From Malania oleifera (Eukaryota; Streptophyta; Magnoliopsida; Santalales; Ximeniaceae), in the NCBI RefSeq assembly GCF_029873635.1, contig NC_080428.1, positions 66,247,101-66,311,100 of the forward strand: DNA of 64,000 nt. Direction: 5' to 3'. The notes below the pieces were generated by a model. The model was not told the origin of the DNA. It was given only the letters and a program-made list of their open reading frames with translations, and searched no databases. The translations under genes were made by a program, and so were the position numbers. Of the stretch, positions 1 through 12,266 are shown piece by piece. Within the stretch, counting starts at the first letter, position 1; each line of letters starts with the position of its first letter.

Positions 1-470
1 TTGTTAGCTTTACTTTGTGGCTTCCATGACTTGTTATCTTTCCGTACATGCTTAATATAGTTCCTGTTCACAAACTCAATGCACAGATCAAATATCAAGT
101 GATTTGTCATTATCAAAACAGGATTGGACTCGTAGAGTCAACAACGGTTCTACCAAATTTGATTTCAAAAATAACCGATATAAACAGAATCCCTTTACCT
201 TTTCCTAAAAATCCAAACCCAAACTTTACAATTCCTAAATAGCGAACCGAATTCCCAAAACCTATAAATCACAGTACAAAACATAGTTACAATTCCATTC
301 TCTACAAAACTACCAAAACGAAAATGAAAACCTAGCCTTACCTCGATTTTGGGTCAAATCCCAAACACGCTTGACAGGAAGATCCGTTCCACAGATTTCG
401 AAGAGAATCCTTCCCTGATCCTCGTAGTAACGTCAGATCGTCGATTCTAACAACGTATGACGATGAAATC

Positions 471-523
<53 letters not shown>

Positions 524-832
524 TTGATATCTTAGTTATGAAGCAATGGAAAAAGATATTTATAGAACCTTTGACTTGGCCAACCTCGTCGACGAGTCAA
601 CATAGGTAGTTCGTCGATGTAGCGTTGGCCTCGTCGACGAACCTGAGATTTTCAAATTTCCCAAAACCTTTGGCTTCTCCTCATCGACGAGCCTCTGCAT
701 TTAGTCACCAAACAAATGAAGGGCCTTCGTCTTCGTCGACGATCTCTGGCTTCGTTGACGAAGCCTGCTCAATTTACTGTTTTGCCCTTTCCTTATTTAT
801 ATATTCCAAATCTCACGGATCGGGTTCTTACA
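1..832 (-). repeat. Partial Gypsy-type LTR, promoter half, truncated by the window start
   Basis: Read on the minus strand, the LTR starts at 832 with TGTAAGAACCC. Next come an AT-rich stretch and a cluster of TCGTCGACGA-type palindromes (about 585-760). A TATAAAT box in the reverse complement of about 545-565 and a GA/CT microsatellite (471-519) follow. This is the order seen in the other long LTRs of the window. The element continues leftward beyond position 1, so its internal region and second end cannot be seen. The start TGTAAGAACCC differs from the TGTAACGACCC of the neighbours, so it may be a separate subfamily. Confidence 0.65.
471..519. repeat. (GA)n microsatellite
   Basis: An uninterrupted GA run. 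It lies in the presumed R region of the minus-strand LTR, just downstream of its TATA box. CT-rich initiator-like tracts occupy the same place in the LTRs at 24400, 35280 and 45940. Confidence 0.9.
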
Positions 833-2957
833 CTTGAAGTAGGGTACCGGGTAATCAGATTATCACATAAAAACAAACCTAACAACGAAAGTTAATATTT
901 ACAAACAATCTAGAATACAAATAACCAGAGTTCTATACATCCATACACAACCCAAAAATCCATAACATACTCTAGGGGATTACACAAACACATCCCCTAC
1001 ACAAAACACTTACCCTGTATATCAGGGTATTAGCTTCCCTCTATCTCGGAGCTCTATCTCCTGATTTGTTATGGTTCCTTGAAATATTTGAATATTTGGG
1101 TGAGACAACTCTCAGTAAGACGGAATAAATTATTTATAGTGTGTAACAGTATAAGTTTAGTTATATCATAATATACTCATTTAAGTGATTATATCATTTG
1201 AGAAAATATACTGATATGTACTCATAATCATATAGATATAAAACATAATCTTTTATAAGCTTTAATTCCATTTCTCAAATTTATACACATGCAACCAATA
1301 TTTATAGCGAAAGTTCCCGATAATAGGGGAGATTACACGCCAATACATGTAGCGCCCCTCTGCTTTGATATTGTTTATAACCCTACCCGATTAACTTGAG
1401 CGTGACTACAACTGATACTTATTAGGGCACTCATCTTACTCAGTAAGCCCTCAGGCGGAGAGTTTTACTTTGCCTAATTATTTATGTAATTAACCCTACA
1501 CTCTTTTTTTTTTTCATTTTCATTTCACCATATAGCTCATGATTGTCCTCGATAACCAATACGTGTGCTGTTTGTAACTCATGGCTACCTTGAGGATATT
1601 TTCCACGTCATGCTTCCCCCATGATCAGGGTTGTGCAACCCGAAGGCTGGATTTAAACTGCAGTTAGCCTACTCGGTTAGATCAAAATAAGAAATCCATT
1701 AATTCTTCTGTAGTACGATTGGCCTATCTAACCCTGGTCCGGACTCTAGGGGTAAAACTACCCTTCTCACTAGCTCAATTAACTATCACGCCACACTCTC
1801 CACGAGATCGTGTGGTTGCACTTGTCATCCCACTAGCAACGGTACCGTGCTTTCAGAAATACTCTAGTCCATCAGGGTTCTCATTTCCACATTTCCATAT
1901 TCACATTTCAATATTCATAATTCAGTATTCACATTGAAATATTCACATTGCAGTATTCCCATTTCAATATGTTGGTACATTTCATCACATCAGTAATATT
2001 CTCATCATTTTCTAATTCATTCTCATCATATCATTACTCAATTCATCTCCTATCAGTATATAACTCAATTCAATATTTCAGTATAAAATATCTCTATACC
2101 AACATATTTTATATCACGTATATCTTCATTTCAAGTAAACACATCTATATCTCACATTATATCATAACATTGTAAAACATACCTGTATATCATATTTCAT
2201 CTTTTCCATATAAAAATCTCATATCATCCACAGTTATGTATATAGAACATAACAGGGTTTATCATAATTTCATTTATATATAAACATTTCAATATTTATA
2301 CATATCATAGTCTCATTTCTCAATGCAAAACACCTATCCTAGTTTCAATTATATTCCCAATAAAAATCAGTCATATCATATTACTCATGCCACACAATTT
2401 TTATATGATATTCATATCATAATAATCACCAATAAAATATCATATTTTATTTTCACATACTTTAAATCATCTAGTTTATTTCCCAAAATAGCTGTTATAA
2501 TTTATTCCCCTTACCTAACTTACTGAGAGGCCTGCTAAAATACCCAATCCCACGCCCGTGGCGCTCAAAACCTCAAAATCCTGAAATTCACATTTCCTCC
2601 AAATCAATTAATTCAATTCCCAGAGTAATAATTATTTTTTAACATTTCCTAAGCTCACATACTCCCATTAACCGGTTAAATTCTAAAAACGCGGGTTTGA
2701 TCCGCTTCCCATATTTAAATTTAATTTCTAACATATTAAAATACCAATAGGATCAAATCCCTGCAGTTAATTTAATTCCAAAATATTTCCAGAAATCTAA
2801 TTTAATCAAATCCTTGAAATTTAACTTAATTCCAAAATATTTCTTAAAAATTTGCTATAATCAAATACTCCAATTTAATAATCCCATATTATAATTTAAC
2901 CGGTTGATTTTCTAAAATAATTGACATAATTTGTGCTCCTCACCTTAGCTTTGGAGT
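833..2957 (-). repeat. Gypsy-type LTR fragment, transcribed half
   Basis: On the minus strand this shows the second-half order of the long LTRs. A TCACTCCAAAG...AAGGTGAG segment lies at about 2940-2957. The GTCATG-type stem-loop is at 1607-1625, the 26-nt GGGC stem-loop at 1425-1450, and the TGAGA...TCTCA hairpin near 1100. The half containing palindromes and TATA is not seen next to it: the right edge meets another LTR, the left edge meets the LTR ending at 832. It is best read as an older LTR cut by younger insertions. Confidence 0.55.
1425..1450 (-). other. Conserved 26-nt stem-loop of the long LTRs (copy a)
   Basis: Outer arm GGGC/GCCC with inner arm CTTAC facing ATGAG in the minus-strand sense. 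It is homologous to copies at 32284, 36456, 36633, 39792 and 39975, all 26 nt long. A CTAATA...TATCAG inverted repeat follows it. Confidence 0.5.
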
Positions 2958-2966
2958 GGTGCCTAG

Positions 2967-5519
2967 TGTAATGACCCAAAGAATAATGATATTTAAATAA
3001 TAAAGAAAGAGGAAAATAGAAATAGTAAAAGAGGGTGGCAGCAGACTTCGTCGACGACGTTACATATTGGGCTCGTTGACGAGGGTATGCTTCGTCGACG
3101 AGAAGATACCGAGAGGATGTTTTGGCAATTCTGAATTTCGTCGACGAGGGAGAGAGTTCATTGACGAATTGCCTTCTTGACCTTGTCGACGAAGTGACGT
3201 GACTCGTCGACGAAGGCCAGTGTATAAATAGGCCTAAACTTCATATTTTAGCTGAATTCTCGCACAAAATCTCCCTCTTTCTCCTCCCTTCGTCCCTTCT
3301 ACCTTCTTTCTAAGATCTCGGGCTGGATTCTCGCCGGTTCGACGATCTGAAGCCATCACAACGCTCCTAGGAAAGTTCTTTGCAAACCTACCGGAGTGGA
3401 TCATCGGTGGAACTACTTTGGAATTCATCCCTGGTTTAAGGTAAGACTATTTATTTAGAATTTGGTCTTCCCATAGTTATATGAAATGTTATTCACGGAA
3501 AAATAATGAAGTTTGGTTCTGGGAGTTATCATTTTCAGGGTGTTGAATGGGGAACCCTACGGGTGTAGAACCAGTGAATTTTAGGGGGGTTTCTTCTAAA
3601 AAATCAGGTAAGGGAATAAACTAAAGTAGTTATCTTTCCATGAAAATTATTATTAATTAGAAGAATTATGTTCAGGAAAGCATGTATTATATTTGTATAT
3701 TATTGAGAAAATGCATATTTGGGAAAATACTGTTATTATGTTAAAATGTATATATATTAGTATGAAATGCTATAAAATATGATTTTAGAATAGAATATAT
3801 GGTTTTATACAACATTGTGTGGCATGAATATTATTTTACGTGGAAAGTACTATGATATGACAATTTTATGAATAAATTATGTTTTTCAGAGATTATGAAA
3901 TAATGTAGTACATTATGATTTTAAAATATATGATAAATGAATTATTTATTCAGAATGATAAGTATGAAGTGTTTGCCACAAGGCCGTGATTGATAGCCGG
4001 TGCAAGGCCGTGTTATATGTATGATTTCGGCGCAAGGCCGTATTTATGAGATGTCAGTTCGGCGCAAGGCCGCAGATATGAAAGAAATCGGCATAAGGTC
4101 GTATGTATGTATGTATATAATTACAGAAAATGCTATCAATCTATTTATGTTAGACAAATATATTATCATGTATTATATGTTATCAGAATTCGGATGATAG
4201 TTCAGTTCAGTTTCAGGAGCACGATACCGTAACTATACAGATCAAATTATTATGTTCAAACTTATGCTAACCGCCCCTGCAAGTAGAGGGGGTGGGAGAT
4301 GGATAGTCGATGTGTGTAATAACCCCAAAAAGGGATATAGAAGATTAGTGGAGGGATTCCCCCAAAAAAAAAAAAACAAATTAATTAATCGAATTTATAA
4401 AAAAAAAAGAAAAAAATAATTAAAAGTTATTATTATTATTAATATTACAGTATTTTCAGAATAGTTTACGGTGTTATGGTTATTTTGAAATCATGATGAA
4501 ATAGTAAGATGTATATATAGAAAATAATATTATACAGTATCAGACCCCGATGAATCAGTTTAGATATTAGTAAAGCACGGTAACGTTGCTATTACAGATC
4601 AGAGGGCAACCACACATCTTAGATAGTGTGTGAAGGATTCCGTCAACCGTGCTTGGAGAGATTGTAGGCTCCCTAGAAGACTGGGTTGAGGTGACTGGTT
4701 TGACGAGGTAGATACTAGTACCGTGCCTTGGAGGGATTGCAGATGGCCGGACTAAGGATTGGTAGAGTTACAGTTGACTTATCCTAATAGGCCAACCAGA
4801 GTTAAGTCCTGCTTTAGGACTGTACAACCCTGTCATGAGGGGTTAAATCATGACGTACAATTTTTCAAGGTAAATATCGTAGTTATGTATATGTATACAG
4901 ATTTACAGAATATCAAAAATTATATTATGACACTAAAAGTATGAAAAAGTAGAAAACTCAGATATTACAGTTGTATTTTATACTATAATAAATGCAAGTT
5001 ATACTATATATTGTTATACTAGCTTTTACAATTTCAGATATTTATCAGTATAATATTTATGGAACTTAGTCGCTACACACTAGTAATAGCATATTTCCTC
5101 TTACTAAACGTTGTATCATCCTATTGATTTAACATTTTTCAGGTGATCCATTTAGAGAAGCAGATCAGGCTCGCCGATAGAGGGATTGTTGCATTGCCCT
5201 GATTGTGGGGTAAGTGTTTTCAGAGAGATGTGTTTTTGGGTAGTTTTCTAGGGTTTTTAGGGGATGTTACTGGGAGATGTGTTTTTCGTGTATGTATATT
5301 TTGGGGAATTATTGAATTCTGGTATTGTAAATATGGATGTATAATTTTATGTTTTCCCGCTGCGTAGGTGTGCAAAATGAATAGGGTTTCTTTAGTGCTC
5401 ATTTGGGGTTTGAGATGTTATAATAGATAATCCAAGGATATCAAAGTAAATTAAGTTTCAGTATATAGTAAAGTTTAATTGAAAGGAAAAAAAATGGTAT
5501 AGATTTTCGGGTCGTTACA
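2967..5519 (+). repeat. Complete long Gypsy-type LTR, probably solo
   Basis: It starts TGTAATGACCC and ends GGGTCGTTACA, and the ends form an inverted repeat. There are seven GTCGAC-centred palindromes at about 3048-3212 and TATAAATAG at 3223-3231. AG/GTAAG-bounded intervals lie at 3539-3607 and 5143-5209. Repeated CAAGGCCGT-type units lie at 3970-4110, and a GTCATGA/TCATGAC stem-loop at 4832-4854. No internal region follows the right end. The heptamer GGTGCCT lies just outside both ends (2958-2964 and 5523-5529), which could be a flanking duplication, but it is not directly abutting, so the exact edges are uncertain. Confidence 0.7.
3048..3231 (+). promoter_or_regulatory. U3 palindrome array and TATA box
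   Basis: Seven perfect or near-perfect copies of TCGTCGACGA sit within about 165 bp, followed by TATAAATAG at 3223. The same arrangement recurs in every complete long LTR of the window, with TATA about 255-305 bp inside the LTR. Promoter function is inferred from position. The palindromes resemble no transcription factor site I can name. Confidence 0.6.
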
Positions 5520-5529
5520 CTTGGTGCCT

Positions 5530-7065
5530 CTCACCAATTAGTCAAGTTTTGGAAGAATTTCCATCACTAATCCAAATATAAGAGTAATGGGTAAGGAGAT
5601 CAAGTAGTTTTTGCATTATTAGAACTTGATCAATAGAAATAAAAGAGATACTAACATCCAAAAACTCGATTGTTGCAGCAAAAATGACATAAGGTATCTC
5701 TTACTTCATTTTATACATATTCTTACTTGATTATGATTCACAAAATAAGTTGAAGATCCATTCTTATATAAATTTTCTAACACTTCAGACTTCAAATTTT
5801 AAGTTTAGAAGTTAGAAGACTAGCCTTAAGTCCAATGAATGTTGGATAGACTAACAAGAATCTATCAACAAAAAGGGACAAAAAATTTAAGCTTCAAATC
5901 ATTTGTTTCTTTATACTATTTTCTTCTTTTGTCAAAGCTTAAGAAGATTGGAGCTTCAACTTTTGTTGAAGTTTCATAAAAATTAGAAGCATGAGAGTAT
6001 TTTTGTTATGCCAATAAAAAATTATAAATATTTTTTTTGATACATTAAAAACTATCATGAATGAATTTTACTTATAGCGCTTGAATTTTTTTTTTTTTAT
6101 CCAATGACTAAAGTTGAATTTGGAATAACATTTTAATTTTATTTCACAATTATAAAATTTTATGAATATTTAATTTTCTAAAATTGCATGAGAATTTAAA
6201 TTTGTGATAGATATAGGGGCGAAAAATATTAGATATTATCTAATAAGACTAGCTATAGTTTACCTCTTGGCCTTTATCTGAAATCAAACTTTAGGATGTG
6301 TGGATGAAAGTGCAAACACAAGTAACATTTATTCTTCATGCTTCACACTAGCTTAGTGGCTCAACAATTAAAAAAAAATAACACTAATAATTATTTAATA
6401 TTGTGCTAAAAAAGATTAAATAGTGAATCCCCCCCCCCCTCTTAAGTTTTTTGATTTTTATAGTTATCTATTCGAGATTTTAAAATATACAACTTAATAT
6501 TTAATTATTTTATATGTAGTCTAACATCTTGCATTAATTATCGGAGAATAAAATATTTTATTACATACTACTTAATAAAAATAAAAAATATTTATTGTTA
6601 CACACTAGTCTTTTATAGAAATGCTATACTTACTTTCTGAAAATTATATTTTATTTATCAATTGCTCTATGTGAATATTGTATTTAAAATATTAGGTAGG
6701 AAAAAAGTGTGATGTTTAATAGTTAAGTGTAGCACAAATTATTAGATAATTTTTTCTAATAATTAAGTGTAGCACAAATTATAATATAATTTTTTTAAAA
6801 TAAGACTAAAAATTTTTAAAAATATTTTGTACAAAATTGTTATTTTAATTGATCCAATTTAATTAATCGCGAGAGATTTGATTCATAAAATCAATCAAAC
6901 CTAAATGACCTAAATTGCTTTTTTGATACCCTAAAAGAAATGAGTGTTAAAATCAGAAACTTTTGGATTTTTTACAATTTACCTAAAAGTTTTAGTATTA
7001 CTAAGACCCTTAAACCCTTGAGAGCCATTTGGTTCCTGCGAAGGCAGTAGGGAGTCATCTCAGAC
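5530..7065. other. AT-rich spacer, no gene seen
   Basis: No supported coding sequence. It holds homopolymer runs and a 21-base segment (AGTTAAGTGTAGCACAAATT and one more base) occurring twice about 50 bp apart at 6718-6784. Position just upstream of the valyl-tRNA synthetase first exon makes it a possible old promoter region, but I see no convincing TATA box. Confidence 0.4.
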
Positions 7066-7158
7066 ATGGTGGTATGTGGAACACTTGAATCGCATGTGGA
7101 GACGGAAGTGCAGCCGCCGATGGAAGACCTCGAGAGGAAGAAGAAGCAGGAAGAGAAG
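7066..7158 (+). pseudogene. First exon relic of cytosolic valyl-tRNA synthetase
   Basis: The 31-codon stretch starting ATG at 7066 contains PMEDLERKKKQEEK and then AAG followed by GTTTGC, a usable 5' splice site. Plant cytosolic valyl-tRNA synthetases begin with a Lys/Glu-rich extension of the form (T/P)EELERKKKKEEK (established knowledge of the family). The next expected exon, continuing the charged extension and leading to the catalytic core, is not found downstream; LINE sequence appears instead. C-terminal exons of the same protein occur at 19545-19869 on the same strand, which supports the assignment. On its own this charged segment would be weak evidence. The remains cannot charge tRNA: the Rossmann core, HIGH and KMSKS regions are absent from the window. 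Confidence 0.5.
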
Positions 7159-7789
7159 GTTTGCTCTATGGCTTACTGTTTGATTTCTGAGAAAATCAGA
7201 GAACGAGCAAGGACAATCAGTTTTGAGTTTTTTTTTGGAGCTTATTGAGTTTCTTTCTACGGTTTGAAACCTTTTCTTTTTCCTGTTTCCTACACTGTTC
7301 TTGGCAACCAAATTGAACAGTTCGGTTATATGTATTCTTCGATTGTTGATTTTTTTTTTCAGCTGGGTGTGATGGATTCAAGTTTGATTCAAAACAGACG
7401 CTAGAATTTGGAGTCTAGTAGATTGGAAACAATATCTTGATTCCGGCATATGGAGTTGGTGGATGTCTGAATGTTAAGGGTCTACATATAATGTATGCGA
7501 AGTGGAAGAATCATCGTATTGAACAAGTCATTAGGAAGCATTGACGCACCTAGAACCAATCCAATTTTAGACGCTCACTGTCTCACTGACATGGTGAGAC
7601 ACTTGTTCGTCACCCATCACAAAATTAAATCAATTCCCATACGTCTTTTGTCCTTTTCTAAATTTTTCTCTTTTTTTTTTTGCTAGATTACTACTTGTTC
7701 TTCAACCATTGTTTTTCATCATTCATATAGCCAATTGCTTGCTGCTTTTTGTTATTAAGTAACCTTTTCATTATTGATGATATTTTTGT

Positions 7790-9061
7790 GATTATGTTCC
7801 TGCACCTTTTTACCGTCCAGCCTAATAATTTCTTCCACAAGTCTCTTCTTATTGATCTTAATATCAGCTAAAGTCTCTTGATTCCATTCCTTTAGATTAT
7901 CCGTCAGACTCCTTAGCTTTGTCCTTTCCAATTTGCTGGTTTGACCTATCTATTATCAAATTCTTGAAAACCCCCCCACCTTCAGCCACATATTCTCAAT
8001 GGTGCTCTTCCTTGCCATTATTATCTACTGATTGCTAAAACTTCGATTTAATATCTTTTGTGTTAATAGTTAAGATGTCTATTAACAAATCTATAACCTT
8101 CCCAGTTCCCATACAAGCAATTACCCCAGGATTCCTCTCCAGAAAACAAAAAGAGAGATGAGAAAGCCACATGTTAAAACAAATGTTTATATCAGTTTGA
8201 TGATTGTTTATAAGATCATTGTAAGGTTCTAGCTGAAAGGATTAAGGAGGCGATTGGGCGTACCAGTTTTATAATCTAGTTCCTAGCCGTCCCTTGTCGG
8301 TGGGGTAGATGTCTCTTGGATGCTGCCCTTGTGGCTAATGAGTTTGTTGAGGAAGTTCGGAGGAAGAAGCAAGGTTTAATCTTTAAGCTGAATTTTGAGA
8401 AGGCATGTGATGGGGTTTTAATTTTATTATTTATTTATTATTTTTCAAATAGGGTCTTAGAAAGGAATGGGTTTGTGTCCAAGTGTTGAGGCTGGATTGG
8501 GGTTATCCTTCTTCTGCCTTTTTTTTTTTTTTTTATAATTTTGTAATTATTAATGGAGAGGCCAAAACTCCGGTTTTAGCATCTAGGGGTGAGGCGAGGG
8601 GATCTATCATCTTCCTTTCCTTTTATTTTGGTGTCCAATATATTGAGTAGGATGATAGACAGGCCCATTGGTAGGGGTTTTGTACAGGGTATTGCTACAC
8701 GTAGTAATGGAATGATGTGATTGTCCCTTATATGCAGTTTTCTGGTGATACTATTTTTCTTATTGTCTGACAATAGGTCATTGTTTTTGGTAATATTCAC
8801 ATTGTTTTACAGTTTTTAAAGTTATTTTCATGGCTTAAAATTAATTTAGGTGAGTCTGATCTAGCTGTTATTAATCTGTGTCCGAAGATGACATCTAGGC
8901 ATTCTGCTCTTGTGGGTTGTGGGATCTTGCAGTGGCCTTTGACTTATTTAGGAGTTAAGTTAGGTGGGAATCCTTGCTCTAAGAGATTTTTTTTTTCAGT
9001 GATTGTTAATGTGTTCAAATGCCTTAATGGGTTGTAAGGGTGCACTTTTCTCTTTGGGATG
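7790..9061 (+). mobile_element. L1-type LINE, left part, with an inverted 5' segment
   Basis: On the minus strand, 8172 down to about 7790 encodes degraded L1 ORF2 linker sequence upstream of the reverse transcriptase (MWLSHLSF, then GNWEGYRFV, then LKEWNQETLADIKINKKRL). From about 8185 the plus strand encodes the RT: YKII, VLAERIKEAIGRTSF, LLDAALVANEFVEEVRRKK, LIFKLNFEKACDGV, then INGEAKTPVLASRG and LKINLGESDLAVINLC, and WPLTYLGVKLGGNPCSKRF near 8935. Several in-frame stops and frame changes make it dead. The opposed halves are what twin priming of L1 makes. The element is interrupted after 9061 by a Copia element and resumes at 18952. Confidence 0.75.
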
Positions 9062-9652
9062 TGTTTGTGTATTTTAATATTATTATTTTATTTATTATCC
9101 TAGAAAAGAGCATGTAACTTGGAATGAGTTATATATCTACTAGGTCATTTATTCATGTATTTCATAAATGTATAAGATTACTTATGTGAGTGCACCTTAA
9201 ATCTAGGTGTGTATCTATTTAAATATATATACATTCTATTTATTAAGTGCATAGAGAATGAAATGTTATTTTGTGCATATAAATAGACCCTTAAGGCATT
9301 TATACTACACACCAATCTATTCACATCATTCTCATCATGTCATTCTTCTTTCAAGTTTAGAGAGTTTGAGAAGAAAAGAAAGACGTTTTTTGGTGGAGCT
9401 TTGGACTCCTTCATTTGTGTAGAATTGGAGAGAGTCATACGATTCAAATTGGACTGTTGTATCTTGGGGAAGACAAATCTTGAGGAGTTCTGTTGCACCG
9501 GTTTGTGGGCTAAGCCAAAAACCACAGAGGGCTTGAAGCTCCTTAAAGAGAGCGTGATATTCGTGTCTCTGCTTATTTGTGAATCGTGTTTATATTTGTA
9601 TTTTTATTTGTATTTTAGTTTTATTGTTTTTATTTTATTAGATTTCCTAACA
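9062..9652 (+). repeat. 5' LTR of Copia element 1
   Basis: It begins TGTTTGTGTATTTT and ends CCTAACA. A TATAAATAGACCC-type promoter lies at about 9279. The matching 3' LTR is at 18346. The third LTR of this family is at 51476-55467. Confidence 0.88.
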
Positions 9653-9917
9653 AATTTAAGGAGATTCAAAATATGGAACCTACAGTTGAGAAACCAAATG
9701 AAATGTTGGAGATCTCAACAAGCTTTTTTGGTTTAAAGGAGCCCACTTCAAGAGATGGAAATGTAAGGTACTCTTCTACCTTAATATCCTCAAAGTTGCT
9801 TATGTTCTCACCAAAAAGGATTAAAAAAAAAAAAAAAATCGATACTGAAAAAATGAATTAAGATGAGTTGGTCAATCACCACGAAAATTGGAACATTATG
9901 AAAAAAATGAGTATAAA

Positions 9918-10552
9918 TGTTGGAAAAACAATTGGCGCTCTAATACCAATTGTTGTTCGCGGATGTGCAGCAGAAGCCTCACACAAACTCACGAATCAAT
10001 CAACAAACAAGCAATATAATCACTCGATGATGAACAATACGAAAGAAGCAATCACTCAGTAATGAGGAAAACAAAACAATAATCAAAGACACAAGATTTA
10101 CGTGGTTCGACAATTTGCCTACATCCATGGGAGCAACAACTCCGATTCTCACTATCAATAATGTCAAGCTTATAATTAGGGTTACAAAGTATGAATATAT
10201 ATGAATCCTAAACGTACAGGAACCTTAGATCCTATCTAAATCATCCCTGTAGTAATCCCCGGAGAAAAATTCTCCAATCTACCCAATTTACTGGTCTCCT
10301 GATTCGAATTATGTGACATGCACTGATCGAATCCGTCGACGGTTTAGGGCCAACGTTGACAGTTTGAAGCCGAGAGGAGTTCCCTTCAGTCTGCCTGAAA
10401 CTTTCGACGGTTACACTCAAATCGTCGACGGTTATCCCTTAAACCGTCAAGTAAACCGGTGACGGTTGCCAGCAAACCTCTCTTTTGTTCCTTGCTTCAC
10501 GATGCTTTCTCGGTGCATGTGTTCCATTCAAATATGAGTCACATCCCCAACA
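9918..10552 (-). repeat. 3' LTR (element sense) of Copia element 2
   Basis: It matches 15725-16364 at roughly nine positions in ten by eye. It contains GTCGAC-centred palindromes (ACCGTCGACGGTT type) at 10335-10465. It also contains an internal copy of the primer-binding motif near its end. A purine-rich tract (read GCCAAGGTGAAGAT in element sense) abuts it at 10553. Confidence 0.9.
10335..10465 (-). promoter_or_regulatory. GTCGAC palindrome array in a Copia U3
   Basis: Within about 130 bp there are five degenerate copies of ACCGTCGACGGT, repeated in the partner LTR at 16140-16265. In element sense they lie near the LTR start, in U3. Function is unknown. The similarity to the Gypsy palindromes is the core GTCGAC with flanking C/G. 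Confidence 0.55.
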
Positions 10553-12266
10553 ATCTTCACCTTGGCAAAAATTCACCACTTAGGAAATTTGAAAGCATAA
10601 CCGTTGCTTCACCCGGGACAGTAGATTGGGACCGTCTCCCATTTAGTACCTGGAGACGTTGATCAAGTCCAAGCAATGCTCGAACTTTTTTGTTATAACC
10701 GACTTCGTCAGCATATTAGCCGCATTGTCAGACGTATGAACCTTCTTAAGTAGAAGTTCTCCTGAAGCAATTAGTTTCCTGACCCCGTGATACTGCACAT
10801 CAATGTGCTTTGTTCTCGCATGGTACACCTGATTCTTTACCAAGTAGATGATACTCTGATTATCACATTGCAGCCGAACTCCACCTTGTTGGACACCTAG
10901 CTCCCTGACCAATCCCGTAAGCCACAACGCTTCTTTGGCAGCCTCAGCCACTCCTATGTACTCCAACTCAGTAGTAGATAAAGCTATAAGCGACTGCACC
11001 ATAGACCTCTAACAAATAGGTCCTCCCACAAGGGTAAATATGTACCCCGTCGTAGACCTTCTGTCATCCAAGTCTCCTGCGTAGTCAGCATCCACATACC
11101 TTACCACTGATGGATCACTCTGTTGTCCACTAAACATGATGCCATATTGAATTGTAACCATCAAGTACTTGAAAATCCACTTGATCGCATCCCAATGCTG
11201 TCGACCCGGATTCGAAAAGAATTTGCTCACCACGCTAACAACATGTGCCAAGTTTGACTTTGTACACATCATGACATACATTAGACACCCCACTGCACTA
11301 GCATAGGGGATCTTCAACATATCACAAACCTCACCATTCGTCTTTGGGTAGGCGGTAGACTGCCTGAAATGACTCAAAATGGTGTGTTCACCGGCTTAGC
11401 ATTAGTCATACTAAACCTCTCCAGCACCTTCTCCACATAGCCGTCCTGAGATAACGATAGTCTTACTGCAACTCTGTCCTTGCGAATCTCCATGCCAAGT
11501 ATCCTCTTGGTTGCACCCACATTTTTCATGTCAAACTCTTTTCCCAACATAGTCTTTAACCGATTCACCTCGGTTATGTCTTTAGCAGCAATCAGCATAT
11601 CGTCAACATACAACAACAAAAATATGAGAGACTCGTCCTCAAGACTCTTCACATAGAAGCAGCAATCGTACTCACACCTCCTATAGCCAATACGGGTCAT
11701 ATAGGCGTCAAACCTTTTGTACCACTGCCTCGGAGATTGCTTCAACCCGTATAGTGACTTCAGTTCGCAGACTAAGTGCTCCTGTCTAGGTTGGCTAAAC
11801 CCTTCTGGCTGTGTAATGTAAATCAGCTCCTCTAGATCACCATAGAGGAACGTCGTCTTTATGTCCATTTACTCCAAATGTATATCATGTTGCCCCACCA
11901 GTCCTAACACTACCCTAATAGAAGTGTGTTTGACCATTGGGGAGAAGATTTCATCATAATCTAGGCCCTTTGTCTGCGAGTATCCCTTTACTACCAAGCA
12001 AGCCTTGTACTTCTCTCTTTTCCTTTTTGACACTGCTTCTCTCTTCTTGTATATCCACTTGCATCCAAGCGTTTACTTCCCAACTAATAGCTCCACCAAG
12101 TCCCACGTATGTTTCTTATGCAATGATTCCATTTCCTCCACCATAGCGCCTATCCAACTACCTTTCTCCTGGTTGTGCATGGCCTCCTGAAAAGTAGTAG
12201 GATTCTCACTGCTAATGATAAGCACATAAGACACCAAATCTTCAAAACCGTACCTAGGGGGTGGCC

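Noticed and set aside
3048-3212. Regularly repeated palindromes that could suggest a CRISPR-like array
   Set aside because: Spacing is irregular, the repeat is only about 10 bp, and the context is a plant LTR promoter region.
7344-7460. Candidate second exon of the synthetase relic after a pyrimidine tract
   Set aside because: An acceptor-like CAG is present but no frame continues the expected charged extension or catalytic core.
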